DNA from: Salinimicrobium marinum
GTDB taxonomy: Bacteria; Bacteroidota; Bacteroidia; Flavobacteriales; Flavobacteriaceae
Assembly (NCBI RefSeq): GCF_014651535.1
Contig: NZ_BMXB01000001.1
Span: 62,001-126,000, forward strand
Reading direction: 5' to 3'
DNA: 64,000 nucleotides
Part shown: piece by piece, positions 43,100 through 51,912 of the stretch
Numbering within the stretch: position 1 is the first letter of the stretch
Layout: the number at the start of each line of letters is the position of its first letter
Made by a program: the position numbers and the translations under genes
Notes under the pieces: model-generated
What the model was told of the DNA's origin: nothing
The model's database searches: none
Seen by the model: the letters and a program-made list of their open reading frames with translations, nothing else

Positions 43100-44458
43100 C
43101 TAGTTCTCATTATATTCGGTAGTATCTAAAAGATTTTCAAGTTCAACTTTTGCCGTGATCACATCAAGCATAGCCTGTAAATAATCCTGTTGGGCAGTAT
43201 ATAGCTGAATTCTGGCTTCATTCAATTCAAAACTACTGGCAAGTCCTTCAAAAAATTTGATTTGATTTTTATTCTCTATCCTTTCGGCTAGCTCAAGGTT
43301 TCTTCGCTGGGTTTCCAGATTTTCAAGACTGAATTCATATTCGTTTTTTGCTGAATTGATTTCGAGCTTAACCTCGTTCTCTGTTTGTTCAAGATCAAGT
43401 AAAGCCTGTTCAAGTTCTATTTTTCGCTGTTGAGTGCGGGCGCCTCTCATGCCGCTGCTTAAAATCGGAATATTCAGGGTTACCCCCAGGATTGATTGAT
43501 TGTAGTACTCCTGATCACTGCTGAAGAAATTAAATTCCTGATCGAACGCCTGATATCCGAAATTCACATACCCCGTCAAAGTTGGCAGGGCTGCTGCTTT
43601 CTGCAATTTCACCTGAATTTCTGCAGACTCTGCTGTATTTTTCGCAATACGGTAATCTATGTTTTCTTCAACCGGAATGTTTTCTTCAAGTAAACCTAAA
43701 TCATAATATTTCATGGCCAAATCTTCCAGGTCCTCGGTTAAAGTTACCTCCAATTCCACGGGAATCCCTAAGGTGGTGTTCAGCATTTCATAAGCGATAT
43801 CCCGCATCCTCCTGGTTCTGTTGAGATTATTATTAAGACCTAAGAGGGAAATTTCCAGTTGTTCAACATCTTCTTCTTCTGCCATTCCGTTTTCAAAAAT
43901 TGCTTTTGTTTCGTCATAGTTTTTCTGAAGCGTGGAAAGGTTCCTGTTGAGGATTTCTAAACTTTCATTGGCTAGAAGCACGTTGCCATACGCATTGATC
44001 ACCGCACTTTTCACTTCCTGATCGGTCTTCGTTTTCGCATTCCTGGAGATCTGCAAGAGAGTCTTTGCCGACTGGATGCCTACAATATAAGATCCGTCAA
44101 AAATAAGCTGGTTCCAGGTAGAGGTTGCCGTTACATTGTGTTTAGGACTAAAAGGGAGTGCTACAAAAGTACCGGGTTCCTCTCCTATAAGTTCTCCGGG
44201 AAGTACACTTAAAGGCTGAATAAGATTGTTTCGATAGTCTACTGTTGCGTCTAGTTGAGGTAGCCCCTGTGCAATAATTTCCCATTTTTGTTTTAGGGCT
44301 ATTTCAATATCCTTTTGCGCATTTCTTGCAGAATAGTTTCTTTCCAGCCCCAGGGCAACTGCCTCTTCTAATGAAAGGGAATATTGCTGTGGCTGGGTTT
44401 CCTGAGCCGCCAGGTTGAGAGAAAACAAGATGAATAGTAACGCAGTTAATTTCTTCAT
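43100..44458 (-). CDS. TolC-like outer-membrane efflux protein
   Basis: A 452-residue outer-membrane factor. A signal peptide (LLFILFSLNLAAQ) is followed by YSLSLEEAVALGLERNYSAR, the typical opening of OEP proteins, and two alpha-hairpin repeats (SAVINAYGNVLLANESLEIL near 155 and NSAKNEYEFSLENLETQRRN near 365). The C-terminus is FELNEARIQLYTAQQDYLQA. It forms the trimeric exit duct for the RND pump encoded downstream. It follows tetR by 3 nt. Confidence 0.94.
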   Translation of the reverse strand: MKKLTALLFILFSLNLAAQETQPQQYSLSLEEAVALGLERNYSARNAQKDIEIALKQKWEIIAQGLPQLDATVDYRNNLIQPLSVLPGELIGEEPGTFVALPFSPKHNVTATSTWNQLIFDGSYIVGIQSAKTLLQISRNAKTKTDQEVKSAVINAYGNVLLANESLEILNRNLSTLQKNYDETKAIFENGMAEEEDVEQLEISLLGLNNNLNRTRRMRDIAYEMLNTTLGIPVELEVTLTEDLEDLAMKYYDLGLLEENIPVEENIDYRIAKNTAESAEIQVKLQKAAALPTLTGYVNFGYQAFDQEFNFFSSDQEYYNQSILGVTLNIPILSSGMRGARTQQRKIELEQALLDLEQTENEVKLEINSAKNEYEFSLENLETQRRNLELAERIENKNQIKFFEGLASSFELNEARIQLYTAQQDYLQAMLDVITAKVELENLLDTTEYNEN

Positions 44459-44461
44459 TGC

Positions 44462-45079
44462 TTAGTTGTTGTTTTGTAGATAGTTTTTTAGTGTAGTAAG
44501 TCCCTTATTTGTTACAATACCGCGTAGATGATATTCGAGATGCTCTTCTATGAGTCCGGGGACAGGGAACTCGTCTGCCGGAAAGAGATCCCGATCTTTT
44601 AATCCAATCATTTCTACAAAATAAATGCGGGAAATAAAAGGAATGGAAATCTCCTCCCTGTAATAGCCTTCTTTTATCCCCTTCTCAAGATTCTCCCGAA
44701 TAAGATCTTCCATTAATTTTTGCTGCTTTTTTCTTATTTCCGTAAAAATTTTCGGATAATATTTCTGAAGCTGGTATTGAGGAGAAGACTTCTCATATTT
44801 TAAATGCTCCAGTGCAAAGTTTTTGATTTTATAATGCTCTTCAATGGGGTTTTTGTTCCTATCTACTATTTCATTGATCCCTTTGGATATTTCCTCAAAA
44901 ACATAATGAGTAGTTGCATTAATAAGTTCAGTTTTGGTGGAGAAATGGGTGTAAAGGGTTTTTTTGGACATGCCCAGTTCACTGGCAATTTCATCCATGG
45001 TTACACTTTTAACCCCCAGGGTAAGGAATTTTTCTGCTGATTTTTGTAATATCTTTTCCTTCAACGGTTTAAAATTCAA
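44462..45079 (-). CDS. TetR family transcriptional regulator of the efflux operon
   Basis: A 205-residue regulator: N-terminal HTH (KILQKSAEKFLTLGVKSVTM, then DEIASELGMSKKTLYTHFST) and a helical ligand domain. The start is uncertain because no ATG is available. TTG at 45079 lies 4 nt after the -7 element (leaderless), and TTG at 45064 gives a start more usual for the family; an even longer frame from 45094 lies upstream of the promoter and is excluded. It heads the operon tetR-tolC-mfp-rnd, so repression by TetR would be autoregulatory, with the inverted repeat at 45097-45124 as the likely operator. Confidence 0.88.
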   Translation of the reverse strand: MNFKPLKEKILQKSAEKFLTLGVKSVTMDEIASELGMSKKTLYTHFSTKTELINATTHYVFEEISKGINEIVDRNKNPIEEHYKIKNFALEHLKYEKSSPQYQLQKYYPKIFTEIRKKQQKLMEDLIRENLEKGIKEGYYREEISIPFISRIYFVEMIGLKDRDLFPADEFPVPGLIEEHLEYHLRGIVTNKGLTTLKNYLQNNN

Positions 45080-45083
45080 GCGG

Positions 45084-45091
45084 CAAAGGTA
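45084..45091 (-). promoter_or_regulatory. -7 promoter element (TACCTTTG) of the efflux operon
   Basis: TAnnTTTG on the minus strand, directly before the tetR coding start and beside the putative operator. Confidence 0.6.
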
Positions 45092-45096
45092 CAATT

Positions 45097-45124
45097 GGAA
45101 ACTTTAAAAACAATTTTAGTTTCC
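45097..45124. promoter_or_regulatory. Putative TetR operator (inverted repeat)
   Basis: Perfect 7-bp arms ggaaact and agtttcc separated by 14 bp. It starts 5 bp upstream of the -7 element, so it covers the -33 region of the tetR-tolC-mfp-rnd promoter. The span of 28 bp fits one or two TetR dimers. Confidence 0.55.
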
Positions 45125-45204
45125 TAAGTTTTCAAAAGTTTAACACAGCAGTAAAGTTTTAAATCATAAGCCGATTTGGTATTTTAGCCGAAATTCCGGA
45201 GTAA

Positions 45205-46179
45205 ATGCAAAAAATGGATCACTATCGACAGGATTTCGAAACCTATCTTTCAGAAAAAGTAAAAACAAAAGAGCCAAAAAATCTATATGACCCCATGGTC
45301 TATATCTTAGGCCTGGGTGGTAAAAGAGTGCGGCCTGTGCTGGTTCTAATGGCAGCCGATATTTGCGGTGGCGATTACAAAAAAGCACTCGATGCAGCAC
45401 TGGCTATCGAAATATTTCATAATTTTTCTCTTATTCATGATGATATTATGGATGACGCGCCCTTGCGCAGAGGGAAAGAAACAGTGCATGAATTGTGGGA
45501 TGTCAATACCGGCATCTTATCTGGTGACGCCATGCTTATCAATGCCTACCAGCTTTTTGAGAATTATGAGGGAGAAACCTTTCGGGAACTTGCAAAATTG
45601 TTCACCAAAACAGCGATGGAGGTTTGCGAAGGGCAGCAGTATGATATAGATTTTGAAGCCCGGGAAGATGTTGGCATCCCTGAGTATTTAAAAATGATTG
45701 AATATAAAACAGCTGTTTTGGTAGGGGCTTCCCTTCAAATGGGGGCCATTGTGGCAAATGCGTCTGATAGTTGTAAGAAACAGATCTATGAATATGGCCG
45801 ATTGCTGGGACTGGCCTTTCAACTGCAGGATGATTATCTGGACGTTTTTGGAGATCCCGATAGTTTTGGTAAACAAATAGGAGGTGACATTATCGAAAAT
45901 AAAAAAACCTTCCTTTATCTTACTTCATTATATAATTCAGATAAAAAAGAATCTTTGCAACTGGAGCATTTGTATTCTATAAATCCAAAAGATACTACTG
46001 CAAAAGTTGAAACTGTAAGAAATCTTTTTCAGAGTAGCGGTGCTGCGGAAGATACCAAAAAAGAGATAGAAAAATACACACAGCTGGCTTTTGATGTGCT
46101 GGAAAAACTGGACATTCCTGAAGACAGGAAGGATTTATTGAGAAGCTTTGGTGGCGGTTTAATGAACCGGGAAGTGTAA
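45205..46179 (+). CDS. Polyprenyl diphosphate synthase
   Basis: A 324-residue trans-isoprenyl chain elongase. The first aspartate-rich motif is HDDIMDDAPLRRG and the second QLQDDYLDVFGD; GGKRVRP for substrate phosphate binding is near residue 35. It condenses isopentenyl diphosphate onto allylic diphosphates. Chain length (geranylgeranyl, or octaprenyl-type for menaquinone) cannot be decided by eye; the residues before the first motif (EIFHNFSLI) include Phe, hinting at a medium product. The stop is 3 nt from the stop of the convergent barrel gene. Confidence 0.93.
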   Translation: MQKMDHYRQDFETYLSEKVKTKEPKNLYDPMVYILGLGGKRVRPVLVLMAADICGGDYKKALDAALAIEIFHNFSLIHDDIMDDAPLRRGKETVHELWDVNTGILSGDAMLINAYQLFENYEGETFRELAKLFTKTAMEVCEGQQYDIDFEAREDVGIPEYLKMIEYKTAVLVGASLQMGAIVANASDSCKKQIYEYGRLLGLAFQLQDDYLDVFGDPDSFGKQIGGDIIENKKTFLYLTSLYNSDKKESLQLEHLYSINPKDTTAKVETVRNLFQSSGAAEDTKKEIEKYTQLAFDVLEKLDIPEDRKDLLRSFGGGLMNREV

Positions 46180-46182
46180 AGG

Positions 46183-46722
46183 CTAAAAGTAAACGCTTAC
46201 AAAGGGCATAAAGGCATTTCCGTATATGCTTTTATCATCGTCATATAATACATCGTAACGAATTCCCACCGTTACGGGTCCGGTGTTGTATCCCAGGCCA
46301 AGGAAAAGTGCAGGATACCAGTAGGATTCTTTTCTGTTCCCGCCATCCAGCTCCCATTCCCGGGTGACATTCAGTTCTTCAAATTCGGCCGAGAGTTGTA
46401 ATGATCTAAAAGGTCGAAACAAACCAAGAATGCTTCCTCCATAGGTATAGGCATTGTAATTGGAAGCATTAGAATAGGAACCTAAAAGCCCTACCCCGGC
46501 AGATGCATATTCATTAAAATCATAAATCGCTTTGGGGGCAATACTGGCATTAAAAAAGCCATTACTAAAACTAAGTCCAAGGCTTCCGCCATATCGTACG
46601 TGATCAAAAAAATCAGCTTCTGCAGCAGGAGTGTTTTGTGCGAACAGCAGAGAAGGAGTGCTTAAAATCAATAGGATACAGGTGAAAAAATGTCTTTTTT
46701 TGAGATAAATAAGGTGGATCAT
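46183..46722 (-). CDS. Outer-membrane beta-barrel protein of unknown function
   Basis: A 179-residue exported protein. A signal sequence (FFTCILLILSTPSLLFAQ) is followed by alternating amphipathic strands rich in Gly, Tyr, Phe and Asn (YGGSLGLSFSNGFFNASIAP; VTVGIRYDVLYDDDKSIYGN) and a terminal aromatic strand ending FVSVYF, the outer-membrane barrel signature. From memory, such proteins in flavobacteria are sometimes labelled alpha-ketoglutarate decarboxylase because they lie beside sucA; nothing in the sequence supports that. Confidence 0.85.
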   Translation of the reverse strand: MIHLIYLKKRHFFTCILLILSTPSLLFAQNTPAAEADFFDHVRYGGSLGLSFSNGFFNASIAPKAIYDFNEYASAGVGLLGSYSNASNYNAYTYGGSILGLFRPFRSLQLSAEFEELNVTREWELDGGNRKESYWYPALFLGLGYNTGPVTVGIRYDVLYDDDKSIYGNAFMPFVSVYF

Positions 46723-46788
46723 GTTAAACTTCTTATAATTGGAAATATAAATATATGAATTGCATCGGGCTATCTTTTCTAAAAATTG

Positions 46789-46796
46789 TATTTTTG
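46789..46796 (+). promoter_or_regulatory. -7 promoter element (TATTTTTG) of sucAB
   Basis: TAnnTTTG match, 36 nt before the sucA ATG. Confidence 0.55.
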
Positions 46797-46832
46797 GAAA
46801 GTTTTATAAAATAGAAACATTAGTTTCACCTT

Positions 46833-49628
46833 ATGGATAAATTTTCATTTTTAAATGCCGCACATACAGCCTATTTTGCTGAACTTTATGATCAATACCT
46901 ACAATATCCCGATAGTGTAGAACCAAGCTGGAGAGCCTTCTTTCAAGGCTTTGACTTTGGTGTGGAAAATTCCGGAAACGGAGAAATTGTCGTAGAAAAT
47001 CCAGAAAATGGCGAAGCGGTCGAGATGCCGCAATCTGTAATTAAAGAATTTCAGGTAGTAAAATTAATTGACGGATACCGTACAAGAGGTCATTTATTTA
47101 CCAGAACCAATCCTGTGCGGGAGAGGAGAAAGTACTCTCCAACGCTGGATGTTGAGAATTTTGGTCTCGAAAAAAGTGATCTGGACAGTACTTTTAATGC
47201 AGGGGAGATCCTTGGGATTGGTCCTGCCACTTTAAAAGAAATTATAGTACACCTTGAAAAGGTATATTGTGATTCTATAGGTGTTGAGTACATGTACATT
47301 CGTAAACCTGAAGAAGTTCAGTGGATACAGAAAAGACTTAACATCAACGAGAATCAGCCTAATTTCAATGCAGATCAGAAGAAAAAGATTCTTAGAAAAT
47401 TAAATGAAGCTGTCTCTTTCGAGTCCTTCCTGCATACCAAATATGTAGGGCAGAAGCGTTTTTCTCTGGAAGGAGGAGAAAGTTTGATCCCGGCTCTTGA
47501 TAGTATTATTGAAAAAGCAGCCGATTATGGCGTGAAGGATTTTGTCATGGGTATGGCTCACAGGGGCCGGCTTAATACCCTTACAAATATCTTCGGAAAA
47601 AGTGCCAAAGACATATTCACCGAATTTGACGGAAAGGATTATGCTGAAGAATTCTTTGACGGGGATGTAAAGTACCACCTAGGGTGGACCTCTTGCCGTA
47701 AAACCGACAGCGGAAAAGAGATCAACATCAATATTGCTCCTAACCCATCTCACCTGGAAGCGGTAGGGCCGGTAGTAGAAGGTATTGCCAGAGGAAAACA
47801 AGACAGGCATTACAGAAACAACATAGAACAGGTGCTGCCTATCATCGTACATGGGGATGCTGCCATTGCCGGACAGGGAGTGGTATATGAAGTAGTGCAG
47901 ATGGCTCAACTCGAGGGTTACAAAACCGGAGGTACCATTCATATAGTAGTTAATAACCAGATTGGTTTTACTACAAATTATTTAGATGCACGTTCATCTA
48001 CTTATTGTACAGATATTGCAAAAGTTACCTTGTCTCCAATCCTTCATGTCAATGCAGATGATCCAGAGGCAGTAGTGCACGCTGTGCTTTTCGCACTTGA
48101 TTTTAGAATGGAGTTTGGAAGAGATGTTTTCATTGACCTTCTTGGATATAGAAAATATGGCCATAACGAAGGTGATGAGCCTAGATTTACCCAGCCAAAG
48201 TTGTATAAGGCTATTGGGGAGCATAAGAATACGAGAGATATCTATGCAGAAAAACTTAAGGCATCTGGAGTCATAAATGATGATTTTCTTACGATGCTTG
48301 AGGATGATTACAAGAAAAAACTGGAAGAAGATCTTGAGGATTCCCGAAAAGAAGAAAGTACTACAGTTACTCCTTTTATGCAGGATGAATGGCAGGGATT
48401 TGAAAATGCCGATGAGGACAAGATGATGGAAGAAGTGGATACCACTGTCGATCCTAAGCAACTTGCAGAAGTCGCGGAAGCAATTTCTCAATTGCCTGAA
48501 GGCAAGAAATTCATGAGGAAGATAAAGAAGCTGGTCGAGTTGCGTCACAAAATGTTTTTTGAGACCAATAAGCTGGACTGGGCTATGGCAGAGTTGCTTG
48601 CTTATGGTACTTTACTTCAGGATGGATATTATGTGCGAATGAGCGGACAGGATGTAGAGCGGGGAACTTTCTCTCACCGGCATGCTATCGTAAAAGTTGA
48701 GGACAGTGAAGAGGAGATCATTCTGCTGAACCAGATAAAAGGAACTTTCTGCGATGCCAAACAAGGTGCTTCCTGTGATTTGCAGATTTATAACTCACCA
48801 CTTTCTGAATACGGAGTGGTAGGATTTGATTACGGTTACGCAATGGCCAGCCCTAACTGTCTTACCATCTGGGAAGCACAGTTCGGTGATTTCGTCAACG
48901 GAGCACAGATTATGATCGATCAATATATTTCGGCTGCGGAAGATAAGTGGAAGCTTCAGAATGGTCTTGTGATGTTACTACCTCACGGGTATGAAGGACA
49001 GGGTGCAGAACACTCTTCAGGAAGAATGGAGAGATTTCTGCAACTTTGTGCAAAGGATAATATGGTGGTGGCAGATTGTACCACGCCGGCCAATATGTTC
49101 CACCTTTTAAGACGACAAATGAAGGTGAATTATAGAAAACCTTTAGTGATTTTTACTCCAAAAAGTCTTTTAAGGCATCCAAAAGTGGTTTCTACTAAGG
49201 AAGAATTTGCTGCGGGCGGCTTCCAGAAAGTAATTGATGACGATACAGCGGATGTGAAAAAGATCAAATCTTTGGTCTTCTGTACCGGGAAATTCTATTA
49301 TGATCTTGTAGAGCGCAGGGAAGAAAACGGAAGAGATGACGTGGCTTTTGTTAGAGTGGAGCAGCTGTTTCCTCTACCCCAAAAAGAGATGAGTGAGATC
49401 ATTAAGAAATATGAAAATGCCGATGATATTGTCTGGGCGCAGGAAGAACCAAGAAATATGGGAGCTTATGCACACCTGCTATTACATTTTGAAGAGGCAA
49501 AATCCTTTAGAGTGTGTAGTAGAAGATTTTATGGATCTCCTGCCGCCGGAAGTGGTGCCAGATTCAAAAAGCGTCACGAAAAAGTAATCGATACTGTATT
49601 TGATAAAAATATAGAATACGTTAAGTAA
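46833..49628 (+). CDS. sucA: 2-oxoglutarate dehydrogenase E1 component
   Basis: A 931-residue thiamine-diphosphate enzyme that decarboxylates 2-oxoglutarate and passes the succinyl group to the lipoyl domain of SucB. It has the N-terminal FLNAAHTAYFAELYDQYLQY segment that binds E2, YRTRGHLFT, GMAHRGRLNTL, HGDAAIAGQGVVYE with VVNNQIGFTT (ThDP and Mg binding), and HGYEGQGAEHSSGRMERFLQ in the transketolase-like C-terminal half. The full length is normal. It is followed by sucB at 75 nt in one operon. The E3 subunit is not in the window. Confidence 0.97.
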   Translation: MDKFSFLNAAHTAYFAELYDQYLQYPDSVEPSWRAFFQGFDFGVENSGNGEIVVENPENGEAVEMPQSVIKEFQVVKLIDGYRTRGHLFTRTNPVRERRKYSPTLDVENFGLEKSDLDSTFNAGEILGIGPATLKEIIVHLEKVYCDSIGVEYMYIRKPEEVQWIQKRLNINENQPNFNADQKKKILRKLNEAVSFESFLHTKYVGQKRFSLEGGESLIPALDSIIEKAADYGVKDFVMGMAHRGRLNTLTNIFGKSAKDIFTEFDGKDYAEEFFDGDVKYHLGWTSCRKTDSGKEININIAPNPSHLEAVGPVVEGIARGKQDRHYRNNIEQVLPIIVHGDAAIAGQGVVYEVVQMAQLEGYKTGGTIHIVVNNQIGFTTNYLDARSSTYCTDIAKVTLSPILHVNADDPEAVVHAVLFALDFRMEFGRDVFIDLLGYRKYGHNEGDEPRFTQPKLYKAIGEHKNTRDIYAEKLKASGVINDDFLTMLEDDYKKKLEEDLEDSRKEESTTVTPFMQDEWQGFENADEDKMMEEVDTTVDPKQLAEVAEAISQLPEGKKFMRKIKKLVELRHKMFFETNKLDWAMAELLAYGTLLQDGYYVRMSGQDVERGTFSHRHAIVKVEDSEEEIILLNQIKGTFCDAKQGASCDLQIYNSPLSEYGVVGFDYGYAMASPNCLTIWEAQFGDFVNGAQIMIDQYISAAEDKWKLQNGLVMLLPHGYEGQGAEHSSGRMERFLQLCAKDNMVVADCTTPANMFHLLRRQMKVNYRKPLVIFTPKSLLRHPKVVSTKEEFAAGGFQKVIDDDTADVKKIKSLVFCTGKFYYDLVERREENGRDDVAFVRVEQLFPLPQKEMSEIIKKYENADDIVWAQEEPRNMGAYAHLLLHFEEAKSFRVCSRRFYGSPAAGSGARFKKRHEKVIDTVFDKNIEYVK

Positions 49629-49703
49629 AAATATAGCAAATAATTAATTTTACCGCCCCCGGCAAGAATGGGGTGCCGGGACACAAATAAAAATCAAGAA
49701 ATC

Positions 49704-50990
49704 ATGGCTTTAGAAATGAAAGTCCCATCTCCGGGAGAATCTATCACAGAAGTTGAAATAGCTCAATGGCTGGTTGAAGACGGGGATTATGTTGAAAAAG
49801 ATCAGGCAATCGCCGAAGTAGATAGCGATAAGGCAACCCTTGAACTCCCTGCAGAAGCAAGCGGAATTATTACTCTTAAAGCTGAAGAAGGTGACGCCGT
49901 AGCGGTAGGGCAGGTGGTATGTCTTATTGATACCGATGCGCCAAAACCGGGTGGGGGAGAAGGAAAGGCAGAAGAAATTATCGAAGAGCGAAAAGAAACT
50001 ACCAAAGCGTCTGAAGAAGAAGTTGCTTCAGAATCTGGTGCCGATAAAGTAGAGGCAAAGTCCGAAACTCCATCAAAATCCAGTACTCAGTCGCAACAAC
50101 AGGATAAAACCTATGCTACCGGGAGTCCGTCTCCTGCAGCGAAAAAGATCCTGGAGGAAAAAGGCATGGATGCAAAGTCTGTTTCAGGAACTGGTCGTGA
50201 TGGTAGAATTACCAAGGAGGATGCTGTAAATGCAAAAGCTTCCATGGGGTCTCCGGGTCAGGGGAAAAGAGGAGAAAGCCGCAAGAAAATGTCAATGCTG
50301 CGAAGAAAAGTAGCAGAGCGTCTTGTTAGTGCGAAGAATGAAACTGCTATGCTTACTACTTTTAATGAAGTAGATATGTCGGCTATATTTTCACTTCGTA
50401 AGCAGTACAAAGAGCAATTTAAAGAGAAACACGGGGTGAGCCTTGGGTTCATGTCTTTCTTTACACTAGCTGTTGTGAGAGCTTTAGATCTTTATCCAGA
50501 TGTTAACTCTATGATGGATGGAGATTACCAGATAAAATATGACTACAAGGATATTAGTATTGCCGTATCGGGACCTAAAGGTTTGATGGTGCCAGTGATG
50601 CGAAATGTTGAAAATATGAGCTTCCGGGCAGTAGAAGCAGATGTAAAACGTCTGGCTCTACGTGCACGTGATGGACAAATCACGGTTGATGAAATGACAG
50701 GAGGTACTTTTACTATTACTAATGGAGGGGTTTTCGGGTCAATGTTGTCTACTCCTATCATTAACCCTCCACAGAGTGGTATTCTTGGAATGCATAATAT
50801 TGTGGAAAGACCTGTTGCAATAGACGGTCATGTGGAAATTCGTCCAATCATGTTTGTGGCCCTTTCTTATGATCACAGAATCATCGATGGAAAAGAATCT
50901 GTAGGATTCCTTGTCGCAGTGAAAGAAGCGCTTGAAAATCCTGAAGAACTGTTAATGGACAATGATGTAAAACGAGCTTTGGAATTATAA
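49704..50990 (+). CDS. sucB: Dihydrolipoyllysine succinyltransferase (E2 of 2-oxoglutarate dehydrogenase)
   Basis: A 428-residue E2 subunit. The lipoyl domain is at 1-78 with the modified Lys in [10 protein letters not shown]; then comes a charged Glu/Ser/Lys linker, a peripheral subunit-binding domain (about 145-180, [20 protein letters not shown]), and the catalytic acyltransferase domain with [20 protein letters not shown] and the active-site [11 protein letters not shown]. The start at 49704 ([13 protein letters not shown]) fits the family; an in-frame ATG 12 codons earlier adds an unlikely sequence. Co-transcribed with sucA and followed by a terminator. Confidence 0.97.
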   Translation: MALEMKVPSPGESITEVEIAQWLVEDGDYVEKDQAIAEVDSDKATLELPAEASGIITLKAEEGDAVAVGQVVCLIDTDAPKPGGGEGKAEEIIEERKETTKASEEEVASESGADKVEAKSETPSKSSTQSQQQDKTYATGSPSPAAKKILEEKGMDAKSVSGTGRDGRITKEDAVNAKASMGSPGQGKRGESRKKMSMLRRKVAERLVSAKNETAMLTTFNEVDMSAIFSLRKQYKEQFKEKHGVSLGFMSFFTLAVVRALDLYPDVNSMMDGDYQIKYDYKDISIAVSGPKGLMVPVMRNVENMSFRAVEADVKRLALRARDGQITVDEMTGGTFTITNGGVFGSMLSTPIINPPQSGILGMHNIVERPVAIDGHVEIRPIMFVALSYDHRIIDGKESVGFLVAVKEALENPEELLMDNDVKRALEL

Positions 50991-51012
50991 ACTTCCAGAA
51001 CCGGATAAATTT

Positions 51013-51057
51013 AAAAAAGGTAATGATCTTCAGGGATTATTGCCTTTTTTGTTTTTT
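51013..51057 (+). terminator. Terminator of sucAB
   Basis: A 12-bp stem with one G-T pair (aaaaaaggtaat/attgcctttttt, 51013-51024 with 51039-51050), followed by GTTTTTTG. Confidence 0.85.
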
Positions 51058-51238
51058 GACAAATCATTTAGTGGAAAGTGGAGGACGTAAAGCTTTTGTG
51101 AAATGACCAGAAATTCATTGGTAGTGGCAGTTAAAAAATATTCTGAAATTTTGGTATGATCCAAACTGTCTTATCGCTGCTTTTTGAGAAGAGCTGCTAG
51201 AAAGATTTTGAATTTTAATTTCTGAGTATTCACTTAAG

Positions 51239-51343
51239 TTAAACAGAAATTACCAGGCAGTAAATGTTAAGTAGAATTACTGCAATTATAAAAATTGCCA
51301 GGATTATGGGAAAAGGTTTGTACTTGGTAGAAGAAAGATTCAT
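51239..51343 (-). CDS. Candidate small membrane protein (34 residues)
   Basis: ATG-to-TAA ORF on the minus strand: MNLSSTKYKPFP, then the hydrophobic run IILAIFIIAVILLNIYCLVI. The polar, basic start and single TM helix look like a genuine small membrane protein, but there is no exact -7 element and no comparison was possible. It lies downstream of the retropepsin gene in the same orientation. Confidence 0.35.
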   Translation of the reverse strand: MNLSSTKYKPFPIILAIFIIAVILLNIYCLVISV

Positions 51344-51423
51344 AAATGAAATATTAGATATCAAAAATCTACATTTATGACGGGTTCTGCAATGGGGAAA
51401 ATCCCCCATAGTTTGTGCGAAAT

Positions 51424-51861
51424 CTACTTCAGAAATAAATTTTTAGATTTATAATCAATCACTGCTTTACCTTTTTTGAGAATATCGGCGCCTATAATTC
51501 CATGAACCTTTTTTGCCTTATGCTTCACCAGTGCGTTATTGACATGAGTGAGATCAAATAAAACAAGATCCACTTTTTTCTTTTTCCACCCTTTGATTTC
51601 AATATTGTTTTTTTGGGCTATTTGTGTCAGCATATCTGTAGCGCCGGCACCGGCAGCTTTTATGTCACTATCTTCGGCAAGTAGATTGAAATGCGAAACA
51701 GCTTCAAAGCCTACACAGGAGCTGGATGCTCCCGTATCAAGAATAAAACTTCCTTCAATGTCGTTGATCTTGGCTTTTAATTCAAAATGTTGAGTGGCCG
51801 TATAGTTAAGTTTAATTTTCTGATAACCTTTTTCTTTGAGAAATTTCTTTAACGATGACAT
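51424..51861 (-). CDS. Retropepsin-like aspartic protease domain protein
   Basis: A 145-residue single-domain protein of the clan AA (pepsin/retropepsin) fold. The catalytic motif is FILDTGASSSCV (Asp in DTGA, about residue 42), with HGIIGADILKKGKAVIDY near the C-terminus, the hydrophobic-hydrophobic-Gly pattern of retropepsins. Like viral proteases it would need to dimerise. Bacterial members of this type have poorly known substrates; no signal peptide, so cytoplasmic. It has its own -7 element and is divergent from tatD. Confidence 0.85.
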   Translation of the reverse strand: MSSLKKFLKEKGYQKIKLNYTATQHFELKAKINDIEGSFILDTGASSSCVGFEAVSHFNLLAEDSDIKAAGAGATDMLTQIAQKNNIEIKGWKKKKVDLVLFDLTHVNNALVKHKAKKVHGIIGADILKKGKAVIDYKSKNLFLK

Positions 51862-51875
51862 TCTTTCCTTTTTGA

Positions 51876-51883
51876 CAAAGATA
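51876..51883 (-). promoter_or_regulatory. -7 promoter element (TATCTTTG) of the retropepsin-like gene
   Basis: TAnnTTTG on the minus strand, 14 nt before the ATG; 16 bp from the opposing tatD element. Confidence 0.6.
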
Positions 51884-51899
51884 GGTGTTCAAAATAAAT

Positions 51900-51907
51900 T
51901 ATTTTTG
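51900..51907 (+). promoter_or_regulatory. -7 promoter element (TATTTTTG) of tatD
   Basis: TAnnTTTG match whose G lies 5 nt before the tatD ATG, predicting a leaderless mRNA. A TTTG at 51871-51874 is 25 nt upstream, slightly beyond the usual -33 spacing. Confidence 0.55.
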
Positions 51908-51912
51908 TAAAT

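Larger units (their letters stand above)
50991..51423. other. 433-nt intergenic region after sucB
   Basis: It holds the sucAB terminator, a candidate 34-codon membrane ORF on the minus strand, and an inverted repeat (atgggg/ccccat, 51392-51409) just past the retropepsin stop. The rest shows nothing I can name. Confidence 0.5.

Noticed and set aside
47994-48548. 184-codon minus-strand ORF inside sucA
   Set aside because: Antisense to conserved sucA sequence with active-site motifs; no promoter.
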